From an uncultured Oscillospiraceae bacterium (lineage in GTDB: Bacteria > Bacillota > Clostridia > Oscillospirales > Acutalibacteraceae), in NCBI GenBank assembly GCA_900539845.1, contig UQDP01000002.1:62001-126000 (forward strand): a stretch of DNA of 64,000 nucleotides. Reading direction: 5' to 3'. Below are positions 42,153 through 51,026 of this stretch, piece by piece (position 1 is the stretch's first letter; every line of letters starts with the position of its first letter). The translations under genes and the position numbers were made by a program. Below the pieces are notes generated by a model, which was not told where the DNA came from, did no database searches, and saw only the letters and a program-made list of their open reading frames with translations.

Positions 42153-43814
42153 ATGGAAAACGGTAAAAAGCTTGCGGAGCTTTTGTTTGCAAACATTTCA
42201 AAAACTCCCGAATACTATGAGAACTTGTATCCCGAAAGAGATCTGAAAGAGGGCGCGCGCGTAACGCGTTTCGCACCGAGCCCAACAGGATTTCTGCATT
42301 TCGGCAACCTTTTCACCTGCTTTATTTCATATATAACGGCAAAAAGCACCGGCGGCGTGTTTTATGTGCGTGTAGAAGACACAGACCAAAAGCGCAAAAT
42401 AGACGGCGCCGTGGACGTGATGCTGAGAGGGCTTGCAGACTTCGGCATTGAGCCGGACGAAGGCGTTGTCGGCGAAAAGGAAGAAAGAGGAAATTACGGT
42501 CCTTATTATCAAAGCCAAAGAAAAGAGATATACCAGACTTTTGCAAAAAAGCTTGTTGAGGAAGGATTCGCCTATCCCTGCTTTTGCACTGCCGAAGAAC
42601 TGGACGAGCTGCGTGCGTCGCAGGAAAATGAGGACACTAAGGGCTATTACGGAAAATACGCGAAATGCCGCGACCTTACTTTTGAAGAGGTAAAAGAAAA
42701 ACTCGATGCCGGTATGCCCTGGACGCTGCGCTTACGGTCTCCCGGAGCGGTTGATAAAAAATGCGTGTTTGAAGATATGATAAAGGGTAAAATAGAGATG
42801 CCCGAAAACATACAGGATATTGTGCTCTTGAAATCGGACGGAATACCCACATACCATTTCGCAAGCATTGTGGACGACCACCTGATGCGGACAACGCATA
42901 TCGTGCGCGGCGATGAATGGATTTCAAGCTGCCCTATCCACATTCAGCTGAACAGAATACTCGGATTCAGGATCCCGAAATACGTGCACGTGGCTACGAT
43001 CATGAAGAATGAGGGCGAGGGTAAACGGAAGCTCTCAAAAAGGAAAGACCCGGAAGCAGCCGTTTCATATTATTCCGAACAGGGTTACCCCGCAGCAAGC
43101 GTAAATGAATATATAATGACCCTTGCGAACTCAAATTTCGAGGACTGGCGCAGGGCGAACAAAAATGAGGATATTTTCAAATTCCCGTTCAACATAAAAA
43201 AGATGAGCGTATCAGGTGCGCTTTTTGACATCGTGAAGCTCAACGACATTTCCAAAAATGTTATTTCACAGATGAACTGCGATGAGGTGTATACGCTTTC
43301 CTATGAGTGGGCAAAAAAATACAACAAAAAGCTTGCCGCTCTTTATGAGCAGAATGAGGATCGCGCAAAAGCGATTCTGAATATAGACCGTGAAAACAAA
43401 AAGCCGCGTAAGGATATTGCAAAATGGAGCGATATTCCCGACTATATCAGTTACATGTTTGACGAGACCTTCGTGCCGTGCTACGACCTTTGCGGCAACG
43501 CCACACCGCAGCTTGCTGCCGATGTGCTTGAGATCTACAAAAACATTGTGGATCTGAGTGATGACAAGGACGAATGGTTCGGCAGAATGAAGAACATGTG
43601 CGAAAAGGTAGGCTGCACGCCGAATGTTAAGGAATTCAAGCAGGATCCGGACGCCTTCAGAGGTCACGTTGGGGATGTTTCAACGATCATTCGCGTGGCT
43701 CTTACCGGGCGCACAAACACACCTGATCTATATGAAATAACAAGACTTTTGGGCAAGGACAGAGTTGTGGACAGACTCAGCAGCGCGCTCAGGTATTACA
43801 TGGAGGAAATCTGA
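42153..43814 (+). CDS. gltX: Glutamate-tRNA ligase
   Basis: The 553-residue class I synthetase has the signature HFGN (49-52, the HIGH motif) within [12 protein letters not shown], and KLSKRKD (293-299, the KMSKS motif). It attaches glutamate to tRNA-Glu. It carries an N-terminal extension of about 36 residues before the catalytic fold. Overall it belongs to the shorter, divergent GltX type seen in clostridia rather than the E. coli form. It overlaps glnS by one base (TGATG), so the two are coupled. The start follows CGGAG. Confidence 0.93.
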   Translation: MENGKKLAELLFANISKTPEYYENLYPERDLKEGARVTRFAPSPTGFLHFGNLFTCFISYITAKSTGGVFYVRVEDTDQKRKIDGAVDVMLRGLADFGIEPDEGVVGEKEERGNYGPYYQSQRKEIYQTFAKKLVEEGFAYPCFCTAEELDELRASQENEDTKGYYGKYAKCRDLTFEEVKEKLDAGMPWTLRLRSPGAVDKKCVFEDMIKGKIEMPENIQDIVLLKSDGIPTYHFASIVDDHLMRTTHIVRGDEWISSCPIHIQLNRILGFRIPKYVHVATIMKNEGEGKRKLSKRKDPEAAVSYYSEQGYPAASVNEYIMTLANSNFEDWRRANKNEDIFKFPFNIKKMSVSGALFDIVKLNDISKNVISQMNCDEVYTLSYEWAKKYNKKLAALYEQNEDRAKAILNIDRENKKPRKDIAKWSDIPDYISYMFDETFVPCYDLCGNATPQLAADVLEIYKNIVDLSDDKDEWFGRMKNMCEKVGCTPNVKEFKQDPDAFRGHVGDVSTIIRVALTGRTNTPDLYEITRLLGKDRVVDRLSSALRYYMEEI

Positions 43815-45493
43815 TGGCAAGAGAAGACGCAAAAGAAATAAGAGAAAGTTCAAATTTTATTAATGATATAATTGAAAAAGATCTGGAGACCGGCGCGTAT
43901 TCCAGAGTGCAGACACGTTTTCCGCCCGAACCTAACGGATATCTGCATATCGGTCACGCAAAAGCCATATGCATTAATTTCGGCGCAAAAGAAAGATTTT
44001 CCGGCATATGTAATCTGCGTTTTGACGATACGAACCCTATCAAAGAAGATACTGAATATGTTGACGCAATTGCCGAGGATATCAAATGGCTCGGCTTTGA
44101 ATGGGATCATTCTTACTTTGCATCCGATTATTTTGACTATATTTTTAACTGCGCCGTAAAGCTGATAAAAAAGGGCAAAGCGTTCGTTTGCGATCTGACG
44201 CCGGAGGAGCAGCGCGAATACAGAGGCACACTGACTGAGCCGGGCAGGGAGAGCCCTTACAGAAACAGAAGCATTGAAGAAAACCTTGACCTGTTTGAAC
44301 GCATGGCAAAGGGTGAATTTCCCGAGGGTTCGCGCGTGCTTAGGGCAAAGATAGATATGGCAAGCCCGAATCTCAATATGAGAGACCCTATTATCTACCG
44401 CATTATGTACGCTCATCATCACCGCACAGGCGACAAATGGTGCGTTTATCCGATGTATGATTTTGCGCACCCGCTTTCGGACGCGTGTGAAAAGGTTACC
44501 CATTCGCTCTGTTCGCTTGAATTTGAAAATCACCGTCCGCTTTATGACTGGGTAGTAAACGAGTGTGTTGAGGGAGAAAAGCCGAGGCAGATCGAATTCG
44601 CAAGAATGAATCTGAACTATACGCTGACTTCAAAACGCAAGTGCCTGAAGCTTGTTCAGGACGGGATAGTAGACGGCTGGGACGATCCGCGAATGGCTAC
44701 GATAAGCGGTATGCGCCGCCGCGGTTACACGCCTGTCTCAATCCGTGATTTCTGCGACAGGATCGGTGTTTCGAAGGCGTACAGCGTGATTGATTTCGCG
44801 CTGCTTGAAAGCTGCGTAAGAAATGATCTCAATATGACTTCGCCGCGCGCAATGGCTATACTGGACCCGCTAAAGCTTGTGATAGACAATTACCCGGAGG
44901 ATAAAACAGAGGAGATCACAGTGGATTATCACCCGGATCACCCCGAATACGGCTCAAGGACAATGCCTTTCGGCAAAGAGCTTTATATTGAGCGAAACGA
45001 CTTTATGATAGAGCCTGTAAAGAAATATTTTCGCCTGTTCCCAGGCAATGAAGTAAGGCTTATAAAAGCATACTTTGTTACCTGCACGGGATATGATACC
45101 GACGAAAACGGCAAGGTTACCTGTGTTCACTGCACATATGACCCGGCAACCTTCGGCGGGGACAGCCCGGACGGACGAAAGGTCAAGGGTACGATTCACT
45201 GGGTATCCGCAAAAGACAATGTGGAAGCGGAAGTAAGACTTTACGAAAGACTTTTCAATGTGCCCAACCCAAGCGATGAAGAAGGCGTTTCGTCTTTCGA
45301 GGATAATCTTAACCCGGATTCGCTCAAGACCGTTACGGCGTACTGCGAAAAGAGCCTTGCAAATGCTGATCCCGGCGACAGATTCCAGTTTATGAGAAAC
45401 GGATATTTCTGCGCCGACAAAAACAGCACGAAAGAACACATCATCTTTAACCGCACTGTTCAGCTGAGAGACAGCTTTAACCCAAAAAAATAG
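43814..45493 (+). CDS. glnS: Glutamine-tRNA ligase
   Basis: The 559-residue enzyme matches bacterial Gln[15 protein letters not shown] holds the HIGH motif (45-48), and [10 protein letters not shown] (271-280) replaces the usual VMSKRKL as the KMSKS loop. [25 protein letters not shown] and the C-terminal beta-barrel anticodon domain are present. It charges tRNA-Gln directly, which most Gram-positive bacteria do not do; they use GluRS and GatCAB. It is translationally coupled to gltX. A terminator follows. Confidence 0.95.
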   Translation: MAREDAKEIRESSNFINDIIEKDLETGAYSRVQTRFPPEPNGYLHIGHAKAICINFGAKERFSGICNLRFDDTNPIKEDTEYVDAIAEDIKWLGFEWDHSYFASDYFDYIFNCAVKLIKKGKAFVCDLTPEEQREYRGTLTEPGRESPYRNRSIEENLDLFERMAKGEFPEGSRVLRAKIDMASPNLNMRDPIIYRIMYAHHHRTGDKWCVYPMYDFAHPLSDACEKVTHSLCSLEFENHRPLYDWVVNECVEGEKPRQIEFARMNLNYTLTSKRKCLKLVQDGIVDGWDDPRMATISGMRRRGYTPVSIRDFCDRIGVSKAYSVIDFALLESCVRNDLNMTSPRAMAILDPLKLVIDNYPEDKTEEITVDYHPDHPEYGSRTMPFGKELYIERNDFMIEPVKKYFRLFPGNEVRLIKAYFVTCTGYDTDENGKVTCVHCTYDPATFGGDSPDGRKVKGTIHWVSAKDNVEAEVRLYERLFNVPNPSDEEGVSSFEDNLNPDSLKTVTAYCEKSLANADPGDRFQFMRNGYFCADKNSTKEHIIFNRTVQLRDSFNPKK

Positions 45494-45505
45494 CAGCACA
45501 AAAAG

Positions 45506-45539
45506 ATCCCCTTTTGCGAATTTGCAAAAGGGGATTTTT
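45506..45539 (+). terminator. Terminator after glnS
   Basis: ATCCCCTTTTGC and GCAAAAGGGGAT form a 12-base stem with a six-base loop, followed by TTTT. Confidence 0.92.
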
Positions 45540-45600
45540 GCCGCAACCGTTTTTGATAACTGATCCGTTAAAACCGTTTCAGTCTGCATTAAGATTCATA

Positions 45601-46353
45601 TTATTTTGTTACTGCGTCTATGCAGGAGATGGCATTAAGTGTTCTCGGGAATCCGATAAGCGGCAGGCACTGCGTAATTGCGTCAATCAGGATCTCTCTT
45701 GTGTTCCCAACGTTAAGATTCGCCGCAACATGCGCTTTCGCCTGCGGTTCGCATCCGCCCAGAGTGCATATGGCGCAAAAAGTGATAAGCTCACGAGTCT
45801 TGAGATCAAGCACCTTTCTCGTATAAAAATCGCCGAAGCAGTATGCGGAAAGGTAATCCTGTATATGCTGTAATTCTTCCGGGGCGGAGGAACGCATATT
45901 GTTTATAACGTCCTTTCCGCAGATATGCTGCTGCACTGCAAGACCATCATCAAACCTTGTGTCCTCATCCACCGTTGCCTGCGCGCAAACGGAATCCGCA
46001 GCGCCTGCTTTTTCAAATGCCCTGTAAGCTTCTTTCAAGGCAAGATCTACCTTTTCCATTCCGACATACGGCGTGCAATGTATCAGGGTTTCCCTGATCT
46101 CATCAGGCGAAACACCGACCCGCAGAGCGGCGGACGCGTATTTTTCAATAACCTCATAAGTGCCCGAAGCGGTGAGTGTTGTAAGGAGCACAATCGCCCT
46201 TTGCTTATCGGTCAAAACACCATGTTCCATTACGTCGCCGCAAAGGAAACGGCTTGCGATAGCTTCAAATTCCGCGTCTTCATACCCGTCTGTAAAAGAC
46301 TGCCCGGCAAACCACTTTTCATAATTTTTCTCTGCTGACTGCGTTCTGTTCAT
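45601..46353 (-). CDS. Carboxymuconolactone decarboxylase (AhpD-like) family protein
   Basis: The 250-residue protein contains two CMD domains (about residues 30-110 and 140-245). The second has the conserved run LDLKTRELITFCAICTLGGC followed by an AHV helix. Such double-CMD proteins are often peroxidase-related or of unknown activity. The first repeat lacks a CxxC pair, and the second has Cys-Thr-Leu-Gly-Gly-Cys, so classic AhpD activity is doubtful. The ATG at 46353 follows GAGGTG. It is last in an apparent operon with a MerR-like gene and an aldo-keto reductase. Confidence 0.82.
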   Translation of the reverse strand: MNRTQSAEKNYEKWFAGQSFTDGYEDAEFEAIASRFLCGDVMEHGVLTDKQRAIVLLTTLTASGTYEVIEKYASAALRVGVSPDEIRETLIHCTPYVGMEKVDLALKEAYRAFEKAGAADSVCAQATVDEDTRFDDGLAVQQHICGKDVINNMRSSAPEELQHIQDYLSAYCFGDFYTRKVLDLKTRELITFCAICTLGGCEPQAKAHVAANLNVGNTREILIDAITQCLPLIGFPRTLNAISCIDAVTK

Positions 46354-46413
46354 AAATAACACCTCTGTATATAAATATTAAAATTCCCGATTACCGTTTT
46401 TCGCTGAAATGCA

Positions 46414-47451
46414 TCATATCTTTTGATTTCCCGTCGACCATACGTGCTTCTCCTTTGCCGCTGACGCGGTATTCTGCGCCATAACACCCACAAGCTTATG
46501 CGGCACATAAGGCTCATCCAGATATCTGATTTCATCCTGTGTGAGTTCAAGCTCCGCGGCTTTGGCGGCGCCGTCAACATGGTGTAGCTTGGTTGCTCCC
46601 GCAATCGGGGCTGTTACACGTGTGAGGAGCCATGCGAGTGACACCTGAGTCATAGTCACACCGCGTTTATCAGCGATCTCGGCAACCCTGTTTATGATTA
46701 CGGAATCCTGCTGAGCCGTTGCATCATACTTGAGATGCGCATAGCTGTCCGTCTCAAGCCGTTTAGAGGTTTCGCCCGGACGTTTTGAAAGTCTGCCGCC
46801 TGCAAGCGCGCTGTAAGGAGTCATGGCAATATTGTCCTCCCGGCAGAGTTTTGCCATCTCCCTTTCTTCCTCACGAAAGATCAGATTGTAATGACCCTGA
46901 ACCGAAATAAATTTTGCAAATCCCTCTTGATCGGCAAGCGCGTTTGCTTTAGCAAGCTGATACGCAAAGCAGTTTGAGATGCCTATATAGCGCGCCTTTC
47001 CTGCTTCAACAACATGATTCAGACCCTCCATTATATCATAAAGCGGCGTCTGATAATCCCACATATGGTAAATATAAAGATCCACATAATCCATACCGAG
47101 ATTTTTCAAGCTTTTATCAATCATTCTTTCTATATGCTTCTGGCCCGTGATGCCGGCGCTGATCTCCTCCTGCGTTCGCGGAAGAAACTTCGTTGCGACC
47201 ACCACACTGTCGCGCGGCGCGAAATCTCTGAGCGCTCTGCCCAAATACTGTTCGCTTGTGCCGCTCTGATACGCTATTGCCGTATCAAAAAAGTTGATTC
47301 CCATCTCAAGCGCATGTTGAATGATTTCCCGTGTGTGTTCCTCGTCAACAGTCCAAGAATGCTGCCCGTTTGACGAGTCGCCGAAGCCCATGCAGCCAAG
47401 GCATATGCGCGAAACATGGAGTTGTGAATTTCCGAGTTTAGAGTATTTCAT
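46414..47451 (-). CDS. Aldo-keto reductase
   Basis: The 345-residue enzyme is a NADPH-dependent aldo-keto reductase. The catalytic tetrad appears as Asp in NFFDTAIAY, Tyr in the same run, Lys in VVATKF and His in LYIYHMWD. It ends with the cofactor-binding segment VTAPIAGATKLHHVDGA. It would reduce aldehydes or ketones; the natural substrate is unknown. The Tyr-containing motif is AYQSG where many relatives have YG. It lies 60 bases before the CMD-family gene and 43 bases after the MerR-like gene. Confidence 0.9.
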   Translation of the reverse strand: MKYSKLGNSQLHVSRICLGCMGFGDSSNGQHSWTVDEEHTREIIQHALEMGINFFDTAIAYQSGTSEQYLGRALRDFAPRDSVVVATKFLPRTQEEISAGITGQKHIERMIDKSLKNLGMDYVDLYIYHMWDYQTPLYDIMEGLNHVVEAGKARYIGISNCFAYQLAKANALADQEGFAKFISVQGHYNLIFREEEREMAKLCREDNIAMTPYSALAGGRLSKRPGETSKRLETDSYAHLKYDATAQQDSVIINRVAEIADKRGVTMTQVSLAWLLTRVTAPIAGATKLHHVDGAAKAAELELTQDEIRYLDEPYVPHKLVGVMAQNTASAAKEKHVWSTGNQKI

Positions 47452-47494
47452 TTGAATTGCCCGCCTTTAACTTTTCATACAGCTAAGGTGCTGC

Positions 47495-47851
47495 TCAGCA
47501 CCTGCTGCTTTTCTTTTTAATGCAATGCCTTAGGTAATCAATACGCTCGATCTGCTTTTCGTGAAAATGGATCTCGTCAAGCACTGCGTTCCTTTTTTCA
47601 TTCAAAATATGGAGCAGTTTTGCATTGGAAGCACGGTGTTTCAGCTTCAGACACATATATTTTTCCGTCTCTTCAGGCGTAAAACCGATATCGTGTAAAG
47701 TCATAATAAGGCTCAGATTTTCCAGATCGGTATCATCGTACTGCCAAGAGCCGATGACTTTCTTCACGGCTGAGCAAAGTCCCCAGCTTTCATACTCTTT
47801 CAGTATCTCAATCGGGATCTGATATCTTTCGCTTGCCTCATAGATCGTCAT
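47495..47851 (-). CDS. MerR-like transcriptional regulator
   Basis: The 118-residue product starts with MTIYEASERYQIPIEILKEY, a variant MerR winged helix (residues 1-65), followed by a coiled-coil dimerisation helix (about 75-115). It is of the type usually found beside aldo-keto reductase and CMD-family genes. It has no long effector domain, so any signal would act on a short C-terminus rich in Lys, Ser and Cys. The ATG at 47851 is preferred over an upstream start. The CMD and AKR genes downstream are the likely targets. Confidence 0.72.
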   Translation of the reverse strand: MTIYEASERYQIPIEILKEYESWGLCSAVKKVIGSWQYDDTDLENLSLIMTLHDIGFTPEETEKYMCLKLKHRASNAKLLHILNEKRNAVLDEIHFHEKQIERIDYLRHCIKKKSSRC

Positions 47852-47902
47852 TATACCGTTCCCGCCTTTCGCCGAAGCTTTCCATATGCGGCCATATAAA
47901 AA

Positions 47903-47931
47903 ATACAGGCGCACCTTCCGTACGCCTATAT
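47903..47931 (-). terminator. Terminator after the LysR gene
   Basis: ATAGGCG and CGCCTGTAT pair with small mismatches. On the minus strand the stem runs into TTTTTTAT. It separates lysR from the MerR-AKR-CMD genes. Confidence 0.65.
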
Positions 47932-47962
47932 TTTAACCCCTTGATTGCGATATGTAAAATAC

Positions 47963-48853
47963 TTATATTGAATTATCAGATATTCCTGAAATACATTTCT
48001 TGATCTCCTCCACAAATTGCACTAAGGCAGCGGACGAGGGCTGTTCTTTTTTCCAAGCAAGCACCGCTCCTGTATCCAGCTTGGGATAAAGCGGTATCAG
48101 CTTAACACCCGGGAAAACATTATCGGCAACAAAACAGATCGCCGTTCCCACTCCGTTTTGCACCATGCTCACGGCATTGAGCACCAGATTATAGGTAGCG
48201 GCTATTTCAAGCTTGTCATAATATCTGCCGAACCAATTGGCGATTTCATTTTTAACGGAACGGCGATGGACAAAAATAAGCGGAACCCCCACAAGATCCT
48301 GCGGTGTTACAAATTCTTTTTGGGCAAGCGGCGAATCCTCTTTTACCATGACCGCCCACTGCTCACGCGCCGGCATTCGCACAAACTCGTACCTGCTTAT
48401 ATCCACAGGCTCCATCATAAGCCCCAGATCAGTGAGACCTTTTTCTATACGTTCTTTAATATCGTCCGCATTCGCAGTATATATCGCGAAACGAACAAGC
48501 GGATTTCTTTCTCTGAACGCCGCGATACGGGCAGATAAAAAATTCATATTGCGCGTTTCGGCGCAGCCGACCGAGATCTCACCGGCAAGCTCGCCGTTAT
48601 TGCCGGAAAGCTCTTCCTGCGTTTTTTCAGCCAGAGAAATGATCTCCTGAGCGCGGCGGCGCAAAAGCATCCCGTCCTCCGTCAGCTTAATATTGTGATT
48701 GCTGCGGCTGAAAAGCTTAACTCCCAATTCATCCTCAAGCTGCATGAGCTGACGCGACAGCGTAGGCTGGGTTATATGCAGCAGCCCTGCCGCTTTTGTG
48801 ATATTCTCCTCACGGGCCGTCATTAAAAAGTATTTTAAAACTCTGAGTTCCAT
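47963..48853 (-). CDS. LysR family transcriptional regulator
   Basis: The 296-residue product has a LysR winged helix-turn-helix (MELRVLKYFLMTAREENITK, then TQPTLSRQLMQLEDELG, residues 1-60) and a periplasmic-binding-like effector domain (about 90-290). The ATG at 48853 follows GGGGG. An in-frame start 120 bases upstream is rejected because it lies across the hairpin after spo0A. The target may be the AKR-CMD genes downstream, although LysR genes more often face their targets divergently. Confidence 0.88.
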   Translation of the reverse strand: MELRVLKYFLMTAREENITKAAGLLHITQPTLSRQLMQLEDELGVKLFSRSNHNIKLTEDGMLLRRRAQEIISLAEKTQEELSGNNGELAGEISVGCAETRNMNFLSARIAAFRERNPLVRFAIYTANADDIKERIEKGLTDLGLMMEPVDISRYEFVRMPAREQWAVMVKEDSPLAQKEFVTPQDLVGVPLIFVHRRSVKNEIANWFGRYYDKLEIAATYNLVLNAVSMVQNGVGTAICFVADNVFPGVKLIPLYPKLDTGAVLAWKKEQPSSAALVQFVEEIKKCISGISDNSI

Positions 48854-48940
48854 AATTGCGCCCCCTTTGCTTGATTTTATCACAGAACCAAAGCTATTGC
48901 AACATTTCTGAAGCCGAGAAATAGGCATAAAGCATAATAA

Positions 48941-48967
48941 ATCCCCTCCGCAATATGCGAAGGGGAT
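48941..48967 (-). terminator. Hairpin after spo0A
   Basis: ATCCCCT-CCGCA and TGCG-AAGGGGAT pair with one mismatch, seven bases beyond the stop codon. The T-rich tail is weak (TTTATTATG). Confidence 0.6.
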
Positions 48968-48973
48968 CCGCAT

Positions 48974-49735
48974 TTATGATGCTGATTTCAGTGTCAGCCT
49001 AAGTTTATCGGCAATCATCGCGATAAATTCCGAATTTGTGGGCTTGCCGCGCTGACTCTGTATCGTATAACCGAAATATGAGGAGAGTACATCCACATCT
49101 CCTCTGTTCCAAGCCACCTCTATCGCATGGCGTATGGCTCTTTCCACTCTGGAGGGAGTCGTATTATACATTTTAGCAACGGTAGGATAAAGCAGTTTTG
49201 TTACTGAAGATAACATTTCGGTGTTGCTGACAGACAGCTTTATTGCCGTGCGCAAATACTGGTATCCCTTAATATGCGCAGGCACACCGATCTGACGCAT
49301 AATATCCGATATGACGACTTCAATGTCAAGCTGCGGCATCATTTCCCTGTTTTTTCTTTGGCTTTTCCACATCGAAAGCTTTTCTATCTTTCGTGCAACA
49401 GACTGTGCCGTTACCGGCTTGAGTAGGTAATAATCCGCGCCCGCGCTTATAAACTGCTCTTCAAACTGCGGATTATCCACACCTGATAATATAAGTACAA
49501 GCGGCTTTTCGCCGTCTCCTTCACTGAGGTGCTCCAGCACATCTATGCCGTCTGCATTCGGCATAAACGCTTCCACAAGCACAGCGTCAAAGCGCTGCGA
49601 ATCCAACAGAGATATGATCTTGTTTCCGTCTTTGGCGCACATCACTGCTTCAAACCCGGCTTTTTCAAGTTCTTTTGCGCAATCTCTGCCGAATTCTTCA
49701 TTTTCCCCTATCAAAATTTTAAATTTTCTTTCCAT
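48974..49735 (-). CDS. spo0A: Spo0A with a degenerate (pseudo-)receiver domain
   Basis: The 253-residue product ends with an intact Spo0A DNA-binding domain (about 145-253): [37 protein letters not shown] and [18 protein letters not shown]. The N-terminal receiver is altered. The phospho-acceptor Asp (Asp56 in B. subtilis) is Glu55 in VLVEAFMP, encoded by GAA at 49573-49571, and the acidic pair Asp10-Asp11 is Gly10-Glu11. Ser (LILSG) and Lys (LLKPV) of the switch are kept. Control by the phosphorelay is therefore unlikely, and Glu may mimic the active state. AGGAGG precedes the ATG. Its usual neighbour spoIVB is absent here. Confidence 0.92.
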   Translation of the reverse strand: MERKFKILIGENEEFGRDCAKELEKAGFEAVMCAKDGNKIISLLDSQRFDAVLVEAFMPNADGIDVLEHLSEGDGEKPLVLILSGVDNPQFEEQFISAGADYYLLKPVTAQSVARKIEKLSMWKSQRKNREMMPQLDIEVVISDIMRQIGVPAHIKGYQYLRTAIKLSVSNTEMLSSVTKLLYPTVAKMYNTTPSRVERAIRHAIEVAWNRGDVDVLSSYFGYTIQSQRGKPTNSEFIAMIADKLRLTLKSAS

Positions 49736-49836
49736 AATTTACCTCCTTTGTGTATTTCTTTCACATTTTATCATTATGCGTGAGATTTTTCAACTGTTTT
49801 TCACAATAATTAATATGTTTTATAAAATATTTCACA

Positions 49837-49843
49837 TTCGACA
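49837..49843 (-). promoter_or_regulatory. Candidate 0A box upstream of spo0A
   Basis: TGTCGAA, the core of the Spo0A binding site, lies on the minus strand about 100 bases upstream of the spo0A start. It suggests autoregulation. A single 7-base match could be chance. Confidence 0.4.
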
Positions 49844-49920
49844 TTTTGCGGTCTGTTTCAACTTTCAAATTCTGCAATTTGCACAAAAAATTATTTTTTA
49901 ATATTTAAACAAAAGCAAAA

Positions 49921-49935
49921 ATATGCTATTATAAA
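49921..49935 (+). promoter_or_regulatory. Extended -10 promoter of the plus-strand GT2 gene
   Basis: ATATGCTATTATAAA, identical over 15 bases to 16787-16801, contains TG-C-TATTAT 40 bases before the start codon. No good -35 is seen. Confidence 0.5.
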
Positions 49936-49974
49936 TTCAGATAACTGTATTACAAGCTTTTCCGAGGTGGTCAA

Positions 49975-50976
49975 ATGCCTTTATTCAGCATAATCGTTCC
50001 TGTTTACAATGTTGAAAAATATATAAACAAATGCATAGACAGCGTGCTTGCCCAGACCTTTACCGATTTTGAACTGATACTTGTAGATGACGGCTCACCT
50101 GACGGCTGCTCTGCCGTTTGCGATGATTATGCCGAAAAAGACAGCCGAATCAAGGTCATTCACAAGCAAAACGAAGGGCTGATAAACGCGCGCAAATCAG
50201 GGCTTGCGATTGCAGACGGAAAATACATAGGCTTTGTTGACGGCGACGACTGGATAGAGTCCGACACATATGAAAACTTTGCCGAAATGATAAAAAAATA
50301 TGAGCCCGATATGGTGCTCAGTGATTTTTACTATGACTACGGCAATAAGCTGATCAACAGCGAGCAGCTTTTTGAGCAGGAATTTTATGATAAATCCGCG
50401 CTGGAAAGCACGCTTTATCCCGTGATGCTTTACAGCGGTATATATTACAAATTCGGAGTAAACCCCTGCTGCTGGAGCAAGGTATACAAAAAAGAGCTTA
50501 TAGAAAAAAATCTGCCGCTTGTTGACGGCAGAATAAAAATGGGCGAGGACGCGGCTTTTACCTATCCCTGCCTGCTTGACGCAAAATCGGCAGCAACAAT
50601 AAAAAAGCCGGGCTATCATTATATATCAAATGATGAGAGCATGACAAATTCATACGACAGGAACCTGAAAAACATCATTTTCCTGCCTTATGAACACATT
50701 ATGGAAAAGTGCCGCCGGTGCGGCGCGGATCTTGGCAGGCAAACAGATTATTATTTGCTTTATATGGCAAATATTCTGATAAGAAACGAGACCAAATCCG
50801 CTGATCCGAAAGAGGGCATCACTGCTATTTTGAATCATAATGACGTAATCCGAGCGGCAAAAAAGATCAGCTTATCCTCCCTGCCGCTGCACACGAAAGT
50901 GTTTGCAACGGCTGTCAGGCTTAAAAACAGACCAATGTTAACTCTATATAGATTTTTGCTTAGATTGTTTATATGA
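49975..50976 (+). CDS. Family 2 glycosyltransferase
   Basis: The 333-residue product has the GT2 fold with FSIIVPVYNVEKYINKCIDS at the start, LVDDGSPDG (nucleotide binding) and FVDGDDW (DxD-type metal site near residue 90). The C-terminal third is typical of polysaccharide transferases without membrane helices. It transfers a sugar from a nucleotide donor; identity is unknown. It is on the plus strand, divergent from spo0A and convergent with the cluster on the other strand, so it is transcribed separately. CGAGGTGG precedes the ATG. Confidence 0.9.
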   Translation: MPLFSIIVPVYNVEKYINKCIDSVLAQTFTDFELILVDDGSPDGCSAVCDDYAEKDSRIKVIHKQNEGLINARKSGLAIADGKYIGFVDGDDWIESDTYENFAEMIKKYEPDMVLSDFYYDYGNKLINSEQLFEQEFYDKSALESTLYPVMLYSGIYYKFGVNPCCWSKVYKKELIEKNLPLVDGRIKMGEDAAFTYPCLLDAKSAATIKKPGYHYISNDESMTNSYDRNLKNIIFLPYEHIMEKCRRCGADLGRQTDYYLLYMANILIRNETKSADPKEGITAILNHNDVIRAAKKISLSSLPLHTKVFATAVRLKNRPMLTLYRFLLRLFI

Positions 50977-51026
50977 AAGCGCCAAATCCTGTTTTTCAAC
51001 GACAAAGCCTGCTTTACTTCTTGCTT

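Noticed and set aside
48974-49735. Sequencing error in the Spo0A receiver.
   Set aside because: Two separate positions of the active site differ (Gly10-Glu11 and Glu55) while the frame and the rest of the domain are intact, which a single error would not give. A deliberate check in relatives is still needed.
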